In this document: positions 1 through 11,976 of the stretch, piece by piece
Numbering within the stretch: the stretch's first letter is position 1
How the letters are laid out: each line of letters opens with the position of its first letter
Assembly: GCA_030159075.1 (NCBI GenBank)
Contig: BROG01000535.1
Location: 45,001 to 109,000 of the forward strand
DNA length: 64,000 nt
Source of the DNA: Atrina japonica
Lineage: Eukaryota; Mollusca; Bivalvia; Pterioida; Pinnidae
Reading direction: 5' to 3'
Program-made: the position numbers and the translations under genes
Notes under the pieces: generated by a model
Told to the model about the DNA's origin: nothing
Database searches by the model: none
What the model saw: only the letters and a program-made list of their open reading frames with translations

Positions 1-117
1 TGCCTATATTCCTTTTTTGTTATTGCATACCAATCTACGTAGTAAAAACTGAGAATAAAATTTTGAAAAGAAACACTTTAAATGATTATTATGCGTAATA
101 GCGAAATGTATGACTAA

Positions 118-545
118 GAAAAACTGACATGAAAGTCACACTATGAAAATGACAAATTGAAATGAATGTCACAACTTAATATAATTATGACAAACTGACA
201 TGAAAATGTCACAATATTACCATATGACAAACTGACATGAATGTCATAACTCAATAAAATAACAAACTGACATGAATATGTCATAACACTATATAATGAC
301 AGACATGAATGTCACAACTCAATAAAATAACAAACTGACATGAATCTGCCATAACTCTATATAATGACCAACTAACATGAGTGTCACAACTCAATAAAAT
401 GACAAACTGACATGTCACAACTTAATATAACCATGACAAAATGACATGTGACACAACTCACATAAGCATGACAAATTGACATGAATGTTACGACTCAATA
501 TAATGACAAACTGACATTAATGTGTCACAACTCTATAATTATATT
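118..545. repeat. Degenerate minisatellite, TGACAAACTGACATGAATGTCACAAC-type
   Basis: The block repeats short phrases such as TGACAAACTGACATGAATG, followed by TCACAACTCAATATAA or TCATAACACTATATAA. Spacing varies from about 35 to 60 bases and single-base differences are many. Because GTCA and TGAC both occur in each unit, the array is partly self-complementary. No open frame or other function is visible. Confidence 0.8.
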
Positions 546-1971
546 TGATGTTAAATAAACAAAAGTTTATTTTCTCCCTGAACTCCATACAATACATGCA
601 TGTAACTATAGAACTTGGAATAATCAGATAATGTATAAACCGTCACAGAAAATAAAGCACACTTTACATTAACAGCTTTGACTACGATACTACAAATACA
701 ATGGTTGTGAAGCAGTCTGCACAAGAATCGTAATAACAGCTGAAATGTACACCAGGTAAATGCAACAATAGACTTCTGTGACAGCAAAAGAATGCATATG
801 CTTTTCTAGCCGTGATGGATTCAATTCCATCACAAAAGCTTTAATCTTTATTTACTTTACAGCTTTTTATCATAATGCACATGGCTGCACAAATGGTGGA
901 GATATTAACTTAACTAAACTATAAGTATTACAGGTAAACATTTATCCCAAGCAATCTACCGTGTTGAAATTTTTCAGAACAGAAGTAAAAATATCAATGT
1001 TAAGTGTTCCTAATGCACCTGAACCAATTTTACTCTGACCATAACAGGTATTAAGGTAAAAACATACAGTCATGTATATTGCATCTTTATGATTTGATGT
1101 TTGTCTTAAAATGGAAAAATCAAGTTTACAAGTAACAATATGCAGTGTCACTACACATTTATGTACCTGTCATAATTAATTCATAACAGATGAAAAACTT
1201 GTATGAGGATTGACACTCAAACCATATCTGTATCAACACTGTCAATATACATGTAGTAATCTGAGCAGAACTATGAGCAAAATTACAATGAAAATGTTAG
1301 ATATTTTTTATTATTATTATTTTACAGTATATGTTTCATTAAAGTTGATTTATATAAGACTGTATGCAGTTTTTGAAAAAAAAAAATAGATATACATTAA
1401 CTGTATACAGAAATTATATAGAGTAAAAAGCTACATATATTTTGGCACGTTACGGTGCGTTGCTACATTCTGTGTCGTACCTGTGTATTACGACATCTGA
1501 TTTGAAAATACTCACATTAATATTCAATATAATAATTTCTATCATGTATTCTTCATGATTAAATAATGGTTGTCTGAATGCTTCTCAGAATCACTCGTTA
1601 CGTTTAACGATTTTCTTATATTTGTTTGAATTATGTTATTTATCAAGTGCCGTGAGAAGATCTTTTTTTTAGAACTGATCAATTTTATTTCATTTATCAA
1701 ACATGTAAACTATGAGTATAAAGAATGCTTACTTCTAATTTTCGGGACATTGGCCTTTTTCTCATACAAAATTAAATGCATTTAATTGTGTGTAAAGGTA
1801 TAGAAGTCGCACTTCTACATTTTGTACATATAAAATACATTGAGGACTCGTGTTGGGGGCAATTTTCTTTATCATGTGTTACATCATGGCTTTTTATAGT
1901 TTTTTTTATTAATTCAATGAGCCCTCTTCATACATTTATGCATGTTATTGAATAGGATGATGATTTTTTGT
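546..1971. other. Intergenic, AT-rich, nothing recognised
   Basis: Both strands hold only short unsupported frames with no family resemblance. The segment is ordinary AT-rich DNA with short homopolymers and no clear repeat. Confidence 0.5.
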
Positions 1972-2252
1972 TTGTTTGTTGTATTGTTTTTTAACGTCCC
2001 ACTCAAGAATATTTCACTCATATGGAGACGTCACCAAATGCCGGTGAAGGGGCCTCAAAGGGCCTATGCTCGGCGCTTACGGTCATTGAGCAGTGAGGGT
2101 TCTTTAACGTGCCGACACCTACTGTGACATGGGACCTCGGTTTTTTACTGTCTCATCCGAAGGACAGGAAACCAATCTGCCGCCGGCTGGACTCGAACTC
2201 ACGACCTCACGATCAAGAGTCGAGCGCGCTACCGACTCAGCCAGGCCGGCTT
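1972..2252 (-). mobile_element. tRNA-derived SINE, copy 1
   Basis: Read on the minus strand, the element begins with a tRNA-like head. It has an A-box-like GGCTGAGTCGG-type segment and a B-box GAGTTCGAGTCC. The body then runs through CATTTGGTGACGTCTCC and CATATGAGTGAAATATTC to GAGTGGGACGTTAAA, and ends in an AAAC-rich tail. Copies at 26848-27143, 53578-53819 and 61032-61293 share this layout. No crisp target duplication is seen here. The family looks like the molluscan tRNA-headed SINEs with a conserved central domain, but the family name was not checked. Confidence 0.85.
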
Positions 2253-4051
2253 CATAATTTTTATAACTGATAGATTTTACTCATATCATAAACAAAATAC
2301 TAAAGCAACAGAGGCTAAACACTCAAGACAATCATTTCTGTCAATTAGATTTAGTTATCAGTTAAACTCGAATTTAAAATCATATACCGGGTAATACTAG
2401 TAATGCTCATAAATAAACTTTTCTGTACGCACTTAATGTTTATTTGCCAATTTTATTAACTGATTGGTTAATTAATCACAGGAAGCAGCCAGCGCAAATT
2501 TGATTATAACCTCGTAAAAAAGTATGGTAATGAGGAAGGATAATATCGAAAACGAGGTTGACTGAGAATCAAAACAATAAACTGTCCATGATAAATAGCC
2601 TAATCGAGAACGCGCACATGTACAAATTTACATACATCTTACATTAGGCTAAGTTGCTTCGATTAAATCTTTTTGAAGAGGACATACATTAGGTAGAAAT
2701 TCTTCTCCAATTTTAAGTTCATTTTTGGTAAAATTCTTTGCAGAAATTTCAGTTCTCCAATGAATTCCGTTGATATCTCCATTATTAACGAGGATTTTGT
2801 TTATTTTTTTTTCTTTTCCTTATGTTATGAATGAATTTCGGTAGAAAATGCCGAATATTACAATAACGTCCCCGGAATTTAGCTATAAAACAGGGGGGTT
2901 GTCTGTCGACCTGCATTGCTCTTAACAATTTTGTGATTATGTCCTTGCAAAGAGAAAAGAGATAATGATGCAGTATCCTAAACGCGAAAAATTCTTCTGT
3001 TGATATTCGGAAGTGTTAAAAATATATATAATATTGCAAAAAAGTTATATCTATTTCAAAGTTGCCTCTATTTTTATGTTAGTTTCTTAACTTGTATGTC
3101 GTTTAAACACATTGTATTCTATATAAGGAAACAGATCAGTTTAACAAAAATATGTTTTAATGTCACAAAATTCAATAAACCGATTTTAAAACGCAATTTA
3201 TATAAAACTTTATATATATATTCGAACTTGGATACATTTCATGGAACATACATTTGATTTTTGATTTTTTAAATTAACTGAATTTCAATGTATCGGGTTT
3301 TATCAGCTTTACGCCAATATATCGTATAAGCAGACATTTTAGCGAGGGTTCAATTTTGACATTTTAGCGAGGTTGTTGATATCGTTAAAATTGAATAACA
3401 TTAACAAATCAGAAAACCACACTACAAAGATAAGATTAATGTAATATTTGTGAATAACTGATCAGTTAGTCATACAAGAAAATTACCATTTAAAATTATG
3501 AAACTTTAATATTCAAATTAGATTTAAACATATTTTATTGTTTCTAAACAAATGGATTGGACACAAGTTATAACAACTTATTAAAGTCGTTACATACAAC
3601 ATAATACATTTTAATATGTCACGTAACGATGATTTAAAACAACAGGATTTATATTTGTTTCAAAATTAAACAAGAAAAGAACAGAAATTAATTTACAAAA
3701 GAAAGAACGAATATGCGGAAATGGAGAACTATTTTCTATATATATCAAACTAACATATCAGGCCTGTATACACTAGACTGCATTCGAAAAAGTTATTCTT
3801 ATCAAAAAGTCTTGAAAGTACACAAACCGGAAAATCTTTCTTCTGTTAACAATCCTATGCATTCTTGAAATCCAATCCTGAAAAAACTCGCAATCATTAC
3901 AGGCCCGATATTACTTATCATTTAAAAAAAAAAAAAAAAAAAAAAGACGATTTACAGTTTGATTGACTCTTAAGACCATCAAATGAAATGCAAAAACCAA
4001 AAATTACAGATAACGTTTTTTTAAAAGGTATACAAATAGGCAATTGAATCC
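2253..4051. other. Intergenic, no gene; LINE 3' flank
   Basis: No supported coding region is seen. TATAAAA near 2884, followed by a G-rich run, could resemble a core promoter, but nothing downstream is recognisable. A small direct duplication of GACATTTTAGCGAGG lies at about 3335-3373. A run of about 22 A occupies 3924-3945. The part nearest 4051 is probably the 3' untranslated tail of the minus-strand LINE. Confidence 0.4.
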
Positions 4052-5050
4052 TCAAGAAAATCGTTTAGTGGAATTAATATATTTCTGAACGCTTGTACAA
4101 AGTTTTTTATTTAAATGTTCATTTAGGCTGGGATCACCATATTTTATTGTTTCAATAGATATATTACTGTACCAATACAATTCAGTTAACAATGTAATAC
4201 GCTTATCATAATATTTAGGGCAATGAAAGAAAAAATGGTTTATGTCTTCAGACGCGAAGCCACAATCACAAGATGGATCATCAATCAAATAGGCACAGAA
4301 TAGATCGTAATTTAGGGGACTTGCGCGGTTTCGGAGTTTACAATGTAAAATGTTTGCTTTACGGGGCCCATAACTTAAATAGTATTTGGTTTGTATAGTT
4401 GAAGAAGAAAAAATACTGTTCCGTAGTGATTTCTTAAAATTGTTTTTCATTTCAATGTTTTTTGTTGATTGCGGTAAATTGTTCCAAAGGTTTGTTGTAT
4501 GTGGTATAAATGACTGATTTATTAGTTGAAGGCGAAATAAAGGCAGTCGATAATCGTTATAGTTTCTAAGATTATAATTGGGGTCGACATTGATTGGTAA
4601 AAGATCATTTAAATAAGATGGTGCCCTATGGTTGTGAATATCGAAAAATAAACTAAGTTTTCGGAATTTCCTTCTTTCTTTTAGCATGCTCCATCCTAAC
4701 TCCCTATATAAAAATTCTGTTTTAGTAAAAATTGGCAAACCAGTAATTATTCGAGCTGCTTCTAGTTGAATGTTTTCTAATTTTGATTGACAAGTCACAC
4801 CACAGTTAAAGGTCTTATGTAAATCAAATAGATTTTTTTCCAAATTTTTTCTTGATAACAGAAATTTCAATTTCCTCAATGTAGAAATGTATTTAGAAAC
4901 ATTTTTTAATAAGTAATTTATATGTAAAGTCCATTTAGCGTCGTTGTTAAATATTAAACCTAAATGTTTGTGACTATCGACAATAGGTATCAATACATTA
5001 TTGAAAACAAAGTTAGGTATAAATGGTATTTGTCTATTAGTGACTAACAT
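4052..5050 (-). pseudogene. LINE ORF2 thumb and C-terminal cysteine domain
   Basis: A 332-codon open piece continues ORF2 after the second RT shift. It contains HKHLGLIFNNDAKW, the usual segment after the RT palm, and then LEAARIITGLP and PSYLNDLLP. Near the C terminus is a cysteine/histidine cluster, CDCGF...HFFFHCPKY, of the kind found at the end of many CR1/Jockey-type ORF2 proteins. The stop at 4052 is probably the natural ORF2 stop. Confidence 0.85.
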
Positions 5051-5420
5051 TTATATCGGTTTTATCTGGGTTGAAAGACATTAACCATTTGCTCGACCAT
5101 TGAAATAAATTCTCCAGATCATGATTTACTGCAAGTTCGATGTCCCTAATATTCGGAGATGAAAATATCAAAGATGTATCGTCAGCATAAAGGTTACATA
5201 CAGAATTTACAGATGACGCAATATCATTTATGTATACTAGAAACAAAAGAGGACCAAGTATAGAACCCTGGGGGACTCCCGATTTAATCAAACGTTCTCT
5301 TGATATACTGTTTGATAATTTAACACACTGTTTTCTATTTGACAAATAGTTTTCGATCCAAGAAAAGAGTTTGCCGTTGATTCCATAGCCTCTAAGTTTA
5401 GATAAAAGTCCTTGTGCCAA
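5037..5420 (-). pseudogene. LINE reverse transcriptase, palm part 2 with YADD
   Basis: This piece continues the reverse transcriptase after a one-base shift. It carries SGVPQGSILGPLLFLVYIND (motif B region) and the catalytic YADD box at 5178-5189, which is intact, followed by the thumb start WLMSFNPDKT. A second shift near 5050 sends the true continuation into the next frame. The domain is well conserved despite the two frameshifts, suggesting fairly recent inactivation. Confidence 0.92.
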
Positions 5421-5893
5421 ACACGGTCAAAAGCTTTTGAAAAATCACAAAAAACAAGGGCCGTGTATGATTTCTCTTCTAACGCTAAAAGAATTCTGTG
5501 GTATATATCGATGAGTTGGTGGGTTGTGGAAAATTTTGGTAAAAAACCTGATTGTAGTTTGTATATCAAATTATTTGATGAAAGGTAATTGTATATATAT
5601 TTATAAACAACTCTCTCAAATATTTTTCCCACACAGCTTAGTAAAGATATTGGACGATAGTTCGAAACGGAAGAGCAGTCCCCCTTTTTAAATAGTGGTA
5701 TTACGTGTGCAAGTTTCCAAATATCAGGGAAAATACCTAAATGCAATGATTCGTTAAACAAAATTGAAAGTGGTAAAGCAATTTCGTTTGCTACTAATTT
5801 TAGCATTCTGTGACTGATTTCGTCAGGGCCTGTGGCTTTGTTTTCTTTTAAATTTTTAATAACATCAATTATATCTTGTAAATTAAAGTTTAT
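5288..5893 (-). pseudogene. LINE reverse transcriptase, fingers and palm part 1
   Basis: The frame is open from about 5893, upstream of the first ATG at 5806, and begins with the RT-0/1 segment KATGPDEIS. It continues through HVIPLFKKGD, NYRPISLLS and QSGFLPKFST. The motif A sequence FCDFSKAFD has its catalytic aspartate near 5445. The real frame leaves this one near 5415, where the sequence after 'RVWHK' continues one base out of phase. Everything after that point here is out-of-frame translation. Confidence 0.9.
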
Positions 5894-5957
5894 TTCACTT
5901 AACGATTCGTTAGTTTTATTTTCAAAGTAGGGAACTGTTTTGTTAGAATCATCAACA

Positions 5958-6340
5958 TCAGAAATGGATACAAAATAATCGTTTTAATAGTTCGCTTTTG
6001 ACAGATTCATCATCAGTGATAGTACCATCTTCAGTGTTTATTAAGGGTGGTATTGAAGTAGATAACTTTTCTTTTATCAACATTTTCATTGTCTTCCAGT
6101 ACGTTCGGGGATTTGCTGAATTTTTGTCAATGTAATTATCAATGTTTTCATAAAACTGTTGTCTGGCATATATTTTCATGTTATTTATCTTATTTCTAAT
6201 TTGCTTATATTTTTCAAATGAATTGGGATTTTTATTTTTCAAGTATTTTTTCCTATATCGGTTTCGTTTTCTTATTTTTTTTTTAAAGTTCTTTATTTAT
6301 CCAGGGTTTGTCTCTAGATTTTACTGTTATTTGTTTGGAA
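5958..6340 (-). pseudogene. LINE ORF2 linker between endonuclease and RT
   Basis: Upstream of an open stretch of 94 codons (5958-6242), a stop-containing frame still spells a remnant of the usual 'DKPW' region that follows the endonuclease domain. The open stretch contains lysine/asparagine-rich helices and PRTYWKTMK, typical of the segment between endonuclease and reverse transcriptase in CR1/Jockey ORF2. Stops and a frame change separate it from both neighbours. Confidence 0.7.
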
Positions 6341-6464
6341 GGAATGTGTTTCTCAAAAATTTCATAGATCTTTTGTTGAAAACTTTACACACTTGAGATT
6401 AAAGTTATCAAAAAGATTTAAAAAGTGTTCCCAGTTTATATTTCTAAAGTCATTAAGCAATGAA

Positions 6465-7526
6465 TCAATATTTGCTTCCTTGTAAATCCAAAACATTACG
6501 TTTATAATTTTTCTTTAAACAATTAAAATACTTTAAAAGAACATGGACTGCTTCGTGATCACTAACATCAGTTTGAACCGGAATGACTTCACTTAATACA
6601 ATATCTATACAATCACTTATAATAAATGGGTCCAACAATTTTTGGGAAGTCTCAGTCACTCTTGTAGGTGAAGTAATAACATTTTTCAGGTTAAAATCTA
6701 ACAAAACATCAGTAAAATCATTTCTGTTTGTTGCTAACATATCTATGTTGACATCGCCTGTAATTAAAATGTTATTAGTCAAGTCTAAAGCCTTTTCAAG
6801 TGAATGTCTAAATCTGGTCCAAATACCAGTTGAATTTATATGCCACTGAGGTCTATATATTAGGCATAAAATAAATTTTACATAGTTTATTTGAATCTGA
6901 AACCACATTATTTCATCTTCATCGAACTCTAGTTGGGTAATACGTGAAATATTAATCTTATTTGTTGAATATACTAACAAACCACCACCAAACATATTAC
7001 GATCTTTCCTAAAGATGTTTTCGAAATTTTCCAATTTTATATAAATGTCGGGTATAGATGGATCAAGATGTGTTTCGGTTAGACAAAGAATGTCTACTTC
7101 ATCAGTGAAAGATTCTAGAAAAGATAATTTATTTCTTACACTTCTTATATTTAAATGCATAATACTGAGACAATTTTGTGTTACACAGGAGCTATTTGAA
7201 CTAAAGGAAGAGTTAGTGGATACTGGACCTGGATTTGGATGAATGTCACCACATATCAATAACATTAGCATCAAAATAATAAAAATATTACTATTAGCGT
7301 TCAATGACTGCAATATCAGGAGGTACTGTAAACAGATATAAGTCTTTAATATCAAGGAAAATATATCAAAAACAGTAGATTTTTCATTTTTACACGAGTA
7401 TACATATTTGGCTTTGCCATTTATTGAACCATGAATCTTTCCATAAAAGTAACCGATAGCACATCTCCAAGTTACAATATCACAAAACATTAAACTTATG
7501 ATATTTTGAATGGAAAATATCTGCAA
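6465..7526 (-). pseudogene. LINE ORF2 endonuclease piece with 2A-like leader
   Basis: A 353-codon open piece. Residues 1-92 contain hydrophobic stretches, and residues 93-101 read GDIHPNPGP, the core of a 2A-like ribosome-skipping motif. From about residue 118 the exonuclease-endonuclease-phosphatase fold is recognisable. It shows HLNIRSVRNK, the catalytic-type glutamate in LTETHLD, a IYRP segment, GDVNIDM (usually GDFN in the family) and a terminal SDH-type motif, VSDHEAV. The endonuclease nicks target DNA to prime reverse transcription. The frame ends early, before the linker to the reverse transcriptase, so the protein is truncated. Confidence 0.9.
7224..7250 (-). other. 2A-like motif GDIHPNPGP in LINE ORF2
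   Basis: The minus strand reads ggtgacattcatccaaatcc followed by aggtcc, giving GDIHPNPGP directly after a hydrophobic stretch. The 2A consensus is D(V/I)ExNPGP. Here H replaces the usual E, while the NPGP skipping site is exact. Similar sequences are known at the start of ORF2 in CR1-type LINEs of marine invertebrates. Activity is not shown. Confidence 0.75.
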
Positions 7527-7726
7527 TATGACTATCGGTTACCTCATGGAATGTGACTTCAGTCAATAATAAATTTATCGACTTTTGTTGGTCGATTGAG
7601 CCTCTAATTGGTATAAGATTCCGCACAAAAAAGAAAAAAAGATAAAAGGGTTGTGAAAGTCTCAAGTGAGAATAACAATATGAAAAACAAGAACATAAAG
7701 TTTCCATGGCTATATACACTATTCAA

Positions 7727-8776
7727 ATCATACGTTCCGCCACATAAATTTATTTTTAAACTAACGTCGACAAAGGGTTTATCTTAGTACGTTGTCAATC
7801 TAATTTAAAACCGATCTCTCTCAGCTCCAGTTTTCTGATATGTAACCATAGAGGATCTCACGCCTGACGCGATGTGGTCACATGCTAATAACATCTCGTA
7901 AGTGTGTAATGTTATAACACTGAACATACGACTTAAAAGATGTTAAATGATTATCAAATGTAATTCATTTCATAGTAAAGAAACCTTCAGTCCACATAAT
8001 TAATTCGGAAATTATTTGGTGATTTGATCCTAACAAATGTTATGAAAAAAAAATTTGCTTCCGGATTTTCTGTTTTCGGTGTTGCTTATAATGTTAAAAA
8101 TTGTTTACATCTCTTTGCCTATTTATAAACTTACAAGATCGTGTAAGTCAAATTTTCATTGGTCGAAAATGACATACCTACGAGGTCATTCACATGTGAC
8201 CTCATAGCGGACTGCGTTAAATCCTCAACGCGACATATCACATCACGGGAGCAGTAAGAGAAAGGTTTTTACGATGTGAAGTAAGTCACTTTGTTCAGTA
8301 CGGATCAAAATGAAAATGGCTGAACGCCAAACAACTGCAATTTTCAATATAATGAATAGTTCTTAAGTATATCTTTTATCGGAGCAAGAAAGAAAACTTC
8401 AATCCGCCGATGTCTGATACGAGATTTACCCCTGCTGGACTTCGAATTCAGGTTGAAAATTCGTGATCCTTTATTTATTCATACGTTCGAAAAATAAAGT
8501 TCCCAAAAGAAAATAATAGTTTATTTAGAAAATAAAATCATTTCAAAATTAAATGGAAAAAGAAAGTAATAGTTATTTAGAAAGTAAAATCATTTCAAAA
8601 TTAAATGGACAGTAGATTTATCAATTATAATTTATAAACAACTTACAGAATTTGAAATCAATAACAAAACATACATGATAAATGTGTCCCTACGATATCT
8701 ATTAATATCACATACATGTGAATGACTGTGTTATAGTCGACCTCGAAGATTCAACACGTTTTTGTCCAGACAGAAT
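7727..8776. other. Intergenic with a short tandem duplication
   Basis: No gene is seen. At about 8507-8609 a segment of about 50 bases built on TTATTTAGAAA and AAAATCATTTCAAAATTAAA occurs twice in tandem with few changes. The rest is AT-rich and featureless. Confidence 0.5.
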
Positions 8777-8868
8777 CTTATTTGTTATTGTACATCAAGT
8801 AGAAGTAGTAAAACTAGGGGGATCAAAATAATTTATTTGGTAAACACAGCTAATGTCCCTTCAATAGC
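8777..8868 (+). repeat. Dispersed repeat family A, partial copy A1
   Basis: The core TCTTATTTGTTATTGTACAT and the later TTTGGTAAACACAGCTAATG match segments of copies at 17991-18165, 29405-29625 and 38146-38345. Only the right half of the family is present here. Confidence 0.6.
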
Positions 8869-9919
8869 ATGTCTTATTTTCTTGATACGATTGTATACAA
8901 CTTTTCAAATGATAAGAAAATATCTCCAATTCGTCGTCATCTTCGCCGTTGTTACTAACGTATTTAATCTGGGGTATTTTACCTTTATTTCCGAAACAAC
9001 ACCATCTCCAAAGGTGCCTACAATATCAGTTATAATATAAAGATAGCTGTAGTTAAAAGATCCTAAATGATCTAACAGTTGCCGTACAACAACTAGTTCA
9101 AATAAATGATCCTCGGGCTCCACCATCGAAAAAAACAGTTTACACAGTAATTCTGGCAAGGAAACAAATCGAATTAATATCCGAATGATTAGTCCGAGAA
9201 GATAAAAACGAATTATTTACTGTATTTGTTCGGTCACGGTGTCCTGGTTTAAATGACATGGTTTCAATATTATGCAATATCTGCTCAGCGGAACTTGGAA
9301 GCCATTTCGAATGCTTGAACAATTTCGAATTAGATAACTTCTACACAAAGAGATTGGATGGGGACTTTCATTTCAAATTAGCCGATTTTTCAAATTAAGA
9401 AAGTTCAACGTAAACTAAAATGATTAGATATACATGTATAATTGTTAGTCAAAACAGTATTTACTTTTTTGCACTAGACAGGTGACCAACAACTACAACA
9501 GCAAAAAAAAATTTCAAAATAAATAGTTTAACACTAATTTTGTTTTATCTTATTATATGAATGCAGCAGTGCATCAATGCAGCAATTTAAATTTTACACT
9601 CACTATAATAAAAACCAGAACTGATTTTATTTTAGTTGAAAATTATTATTACTTTTCTATACCTGTCAGAAACTTGATCGGAGATATATAACTTGTTCTT
9701 CAAAATATCACAATCATTAAATGTAGATATGCAAATCCATTAAAATAAAAGCTATGGTATAAAGCAAGAATTATTTTCCAGATTTTGTTCGTATTGTGAA
9801 CTAAAACGATCAAGAAAAAGTCTTACCTCTTCGTCCTAGTACTGTCTTGAATATATCTGAATATTCAAATATAATTATGCAGACAGTGTTTACTTCTTGA
9901 GATATCTGGATAAAAGTGG
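8869..9919. other. Intergenic, no supported gene
   Basis: Two short minus-strand frames (8905-9159 and 9140-9322) could be joined, but they show no recognisable domain or splice sites and I do not call them. The rest is AT-rich with no repeat structure that I can see. Confidence 0.4.
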
Positions 9920-11172
9920 AGTGGTATAAACCGATAATGGTATATAGAAGGCTCTGGATGCTATGTATAAAGACTTGCTAAGACTGTTGTCGGGTATCCG
10001 TATAGAATCAGTGGTGCATGACTATCAGATGTAGGTTTTGACTTCTTGCATAATCGTAATACGTCGTACGGGGTGCCATTTTGGTACATTAATAAATATT
10101 GTCCACAAAATCCATTTTTGTATGTACAAACTTTCAATTTTGTACCACATAACTCAATAATGTGTGACAAAATTCAAAATTGAATTTTGTGACACAGAAT
10201 TGACTTTTGTGCACAAAATTGGTTTATAGGTCGTCGGGCGCGTCGATTTACCCCATACTACAACATACTACCTCATACTGCCCAGTATTAACACATAATA
10301 TCCCATAATACCACATACAACTATTACATATCAATGTCATTTTTACACAAAGTATCAAATAATTTTCGATAATGAACATGATTCAGAAATAAATTAGAAT
10401 CGGGTAGGTAAATCTACTAGTGAAACCGTAACCGGAATTGTTTGTGTTATATCGATACACTTCCACATACTACCCCATAATAACACACACTACCCCATAT
10501 TGGCACATACTACACAGTATTTTCACATACTACTACTTACTCTTGTCATTTTGACAAATGGATGTTTAGCAATAGATCCGAGTCAGGTACTAGTCAAACC
10601 ATAATCCGGAATTGGCTCGGCTTGAACGCGTGATCTATGGTGCGTAAAGTAGGCGGGTCCATTAGGCAAAAGGGATATAATATTCGATTTTTTTTTCATT
10701 TAAATATTTATAAACATTCATGTGCACAGAGTACTCAAGAGCGTAATACGCCATCATCATGTCGATAGACATGCTTACCTCACAATCTGAATAAATGGCC
10801 TGCACCTAGCTTTTAGCCCGATCAACGTCTCGACCAAATCACGCGAGCTTTTTTACATAATAACTTAACACCGCCATTTGGGCAACAGAATCGAATGATA
10901 TGAAAATTAGTTGACAGAATTGAATTCTGTGTCACAGAATTGAAGTTTTTGGCACAGAATTGAGTTTTGTGCCACAAAAATGGATTTTGTGGACAGAATT
11001 TAGCAGTGTCCGATATGGTGCCCGTACGACGTAACAGATCTTACATGAAGTCAAAACCACAGCTGATGGTCATGCACCACTGATTCTATACGGATACTCG
11101 ACAACAGTCTTCGCAGGGCTTTATACATAGCATCCAGACCCTTCTATATACAATTATCGGATTTATGGCCTG
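9920..11172. mobile_element. Inverted-repeat element with arms of about 300 bp
   Basis: The left arm (about 9920-10215) is matched in reverse complement by the right arm (about 10880-11172). Shared phrases include ATAGAATCAGTGGTGCATGA, GGTTTTGACTTC, CGTCGTACGGG and TCCACAAAATCCATTTTTGT. The inner arm ends are built of short GAATTGAATTTTGTGACACA units. The middle (10230-10620) holds a degenerate duplication with CATACTACCCCATA strings and two copies of an AGTCAGGTACTAGTCAAACC-type segment. No transposase frame is present, so this is a non-autonomous foldback or MITE-like element. Confidence 0.8.
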
Positions 11173-11423
11173 GGGCGCCATGTGGGACAGAATAAATACC
11201 ATTTCTGTACACAAACTTTCAATTTTGTCACAACTTGAAATTGAATTCTGTGAAATAAAATTCAATTTTGCGACACAGAATTAAATTTTATGGTACAAAA
11301 TTGAATTTTGTGACACAGAGTTGAATTTCATGGTACAAAATTGAATTTTGTGACAAAATTGAAAGTTTGTACACACAAAAATGGATTTTGTGGATAAAAT
11401 TAACCTGTCCCGCATGGCGCTCC

Positions 11424-11424
<1 letters not shown>
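11173..11424. mobile_element. Small palindromic element next to the 9.9 kb element
   Basis: It starts GGGGCGCCATGTGGGACAG and ends with the imperfect inverse CTGTCCCGCATGGCGCTCC. It is filled with GAATTGAATTTTGTGACACA-type units in both orientations. It repeats the module found at the inner edge of the arms of the adjacent inverted-repeat element, so the two are related. Confidence 0.75.

Positions 11425-11503
<79 letters not shown>
11425..11503. repeat. (TA)n microsatellite
   Basis: A pure TA dinucleotide run of about 79 bases directly abuts the end of the small palindromic element. Confidence 0.97.
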
Positions 11504-11506
<3 letters not shown>

Positions 11507-11685
11507 ATTGATTGTTTTGTTTATTGATGTTTTTCCTTACGCAAAGAAGACTTCTGCAGCATATTTGTTTGTTGAAATGTGGTTTATGCTACTCCACTTA
11601 GATGTGTCCGGTCGGACAGAAAATATTAGCATTTTTTAAAAAAAAGAGAAGAAAATTAAATAGGATGAAAATTTATTCATCATAC

Positions 11686-11976
<291 letters not shown>

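Larger units (their letters stand above)
4052..7526 (-). mobile_element. CR1/Jockey-type non-LTR retrotransposon, ORF2 region, inactivated
   Basis: The minus strand encodes, in order, a hydrophobic leader with a 2A-like motif, an apurinic-type endonuclease, a reverse transcriptase, and a C-terminal cysteine-containing domain. This is the gene order of ORF2 in CR1/Jockey-type LINEs. The reading frame is broken at several places (about 6465-6240, 5960-5890, near 5415 and near 5050), so no full-length protein can be made. No convincing ORF1 lies upstream (above 7526). No target duplication could be placed. Each piece is described separately. Confidence 0.92.

Noticed and set aside
2860..2960. 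TATAAAA followed by a G-run as a promoter
   Set aside because: No gene start or transcript evidence lies downstream; a TATA-like string is expected often in AT-rich DNA.
3924..3945. Poly-A run as the tail of the adjacent LINE
   Set aside because: The LINE is on the minus strand, so its tail would appear as T on the plus strand; the run has the wrong polarity.
8905..9322. Two adjacent minus frames that might join as a gene
   Set aside because: They are in different phases with no recognisable domain and no clear splice sites.
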